Assembly (NCBI RefSeq): GCF_035594125.1
Contig: NC_087152.1
Coordinates: 7,037,501-7,101,500, forward strand
From: Scylla paramamosain
Lineage: Eukaryota > Arthropoda > Malacostraca > Decapoda > Portunidae
Length of the DNA stretch: 64,000 nt
Direction of reading: 5' to 3'
In this document: positions 63,972 through 64,000 of the stretch, piece by piece
Position numbering within the stretch: the stretch's first letter is position 1
How the letters are laid out: each line of letters starts with the position of its first letter
Translations under genes and position numbers: made by a program
Notes under the pieces: generated by a model
Seen by the model: the letters and a program-made list of their open reading frames with translations, nothing else
The model's database searches: none
What the model was told of the DNA's origin: nothing

Positions 63972-64000
63972 GTAAGTACTTAAAATCAAAACAATATTGA

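Overview
This window is nuclear DNA from an animal with large, repeat-dense introns. The two recognisable protein-coding genes are arthropod-like. Very long dinucleotide and trinucleotide arrays, degenerate LINEs, tRNA-derived SINEs and TA-flanked DNA transposons fit a decapod crustacean best. That assignment is an inference from style; no species marker is present.

Two genes sit head to head. On the minus strand a complete carnitine O-palmitoyltransferase 1 gene (CPT1) has 17 coding exons per transcript, with the start codon at 30370 and the stop at 11520. I could join every exon by phase into a 793-residue protein. One internal 66-nt exon is present twice (22503-22568 and 21829-21894), directly after the micro-exon carrying the catalytic histidine. 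The two copies look like mutually exclusive exons. On the plus strand the first 14 coding exons (562 residues) of the planar-cell-polarity / ciliogenesis gene INTU (inturned) run from 47638 to 63971 and continue past the right edge. Both genes have an acceptor shortly before the start codon, so both have at least one upstream non-coding exon. A CpG-richer patch at about 45480-45790 carries good donor sites on both strands and is the best candidate for a shared promoter and first exons.

Layout: 1-8200 has no gene I can recognise. It holds a dispersed repeat, small MITE-like hairpins, a degenerate tandem repeat and many microsatellites. 8200-11520 is simple-repeat-poor, AT-rich sequence that probably includes the CPT1 3' UTR. 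11520-30402 is CPT1; its introns hold two Tigger/pogo-like elements, a tRNA-Val-like SINE, two LINE fragments and long arrays. 30400-45400 is mainly repeats: a MITE-like family embedded in (TA)n, two more LINE fragments, an inverted SINE copy and a 628-bp element with long terminal inverted repeats. 45480-63971 is INTU; its introns hold nested LINEs, a transposon with a broken transposase-like reading frame, a third Tigger-like remnant and two SINEs.

The genes are not a pathway. CPT1 is the malonyl-CoA-regulated entry step of mitochondrial fatty-acid oxidation. INTU is a subunit of the CPLANE complex at the ciliary base. The most interesting signals are the duplicated CPT1 exon, microsatellites that serve as or replace the polypyrimidine tract of 3' splice sites, and a MITE-like family bounded by (TA)n arrays.
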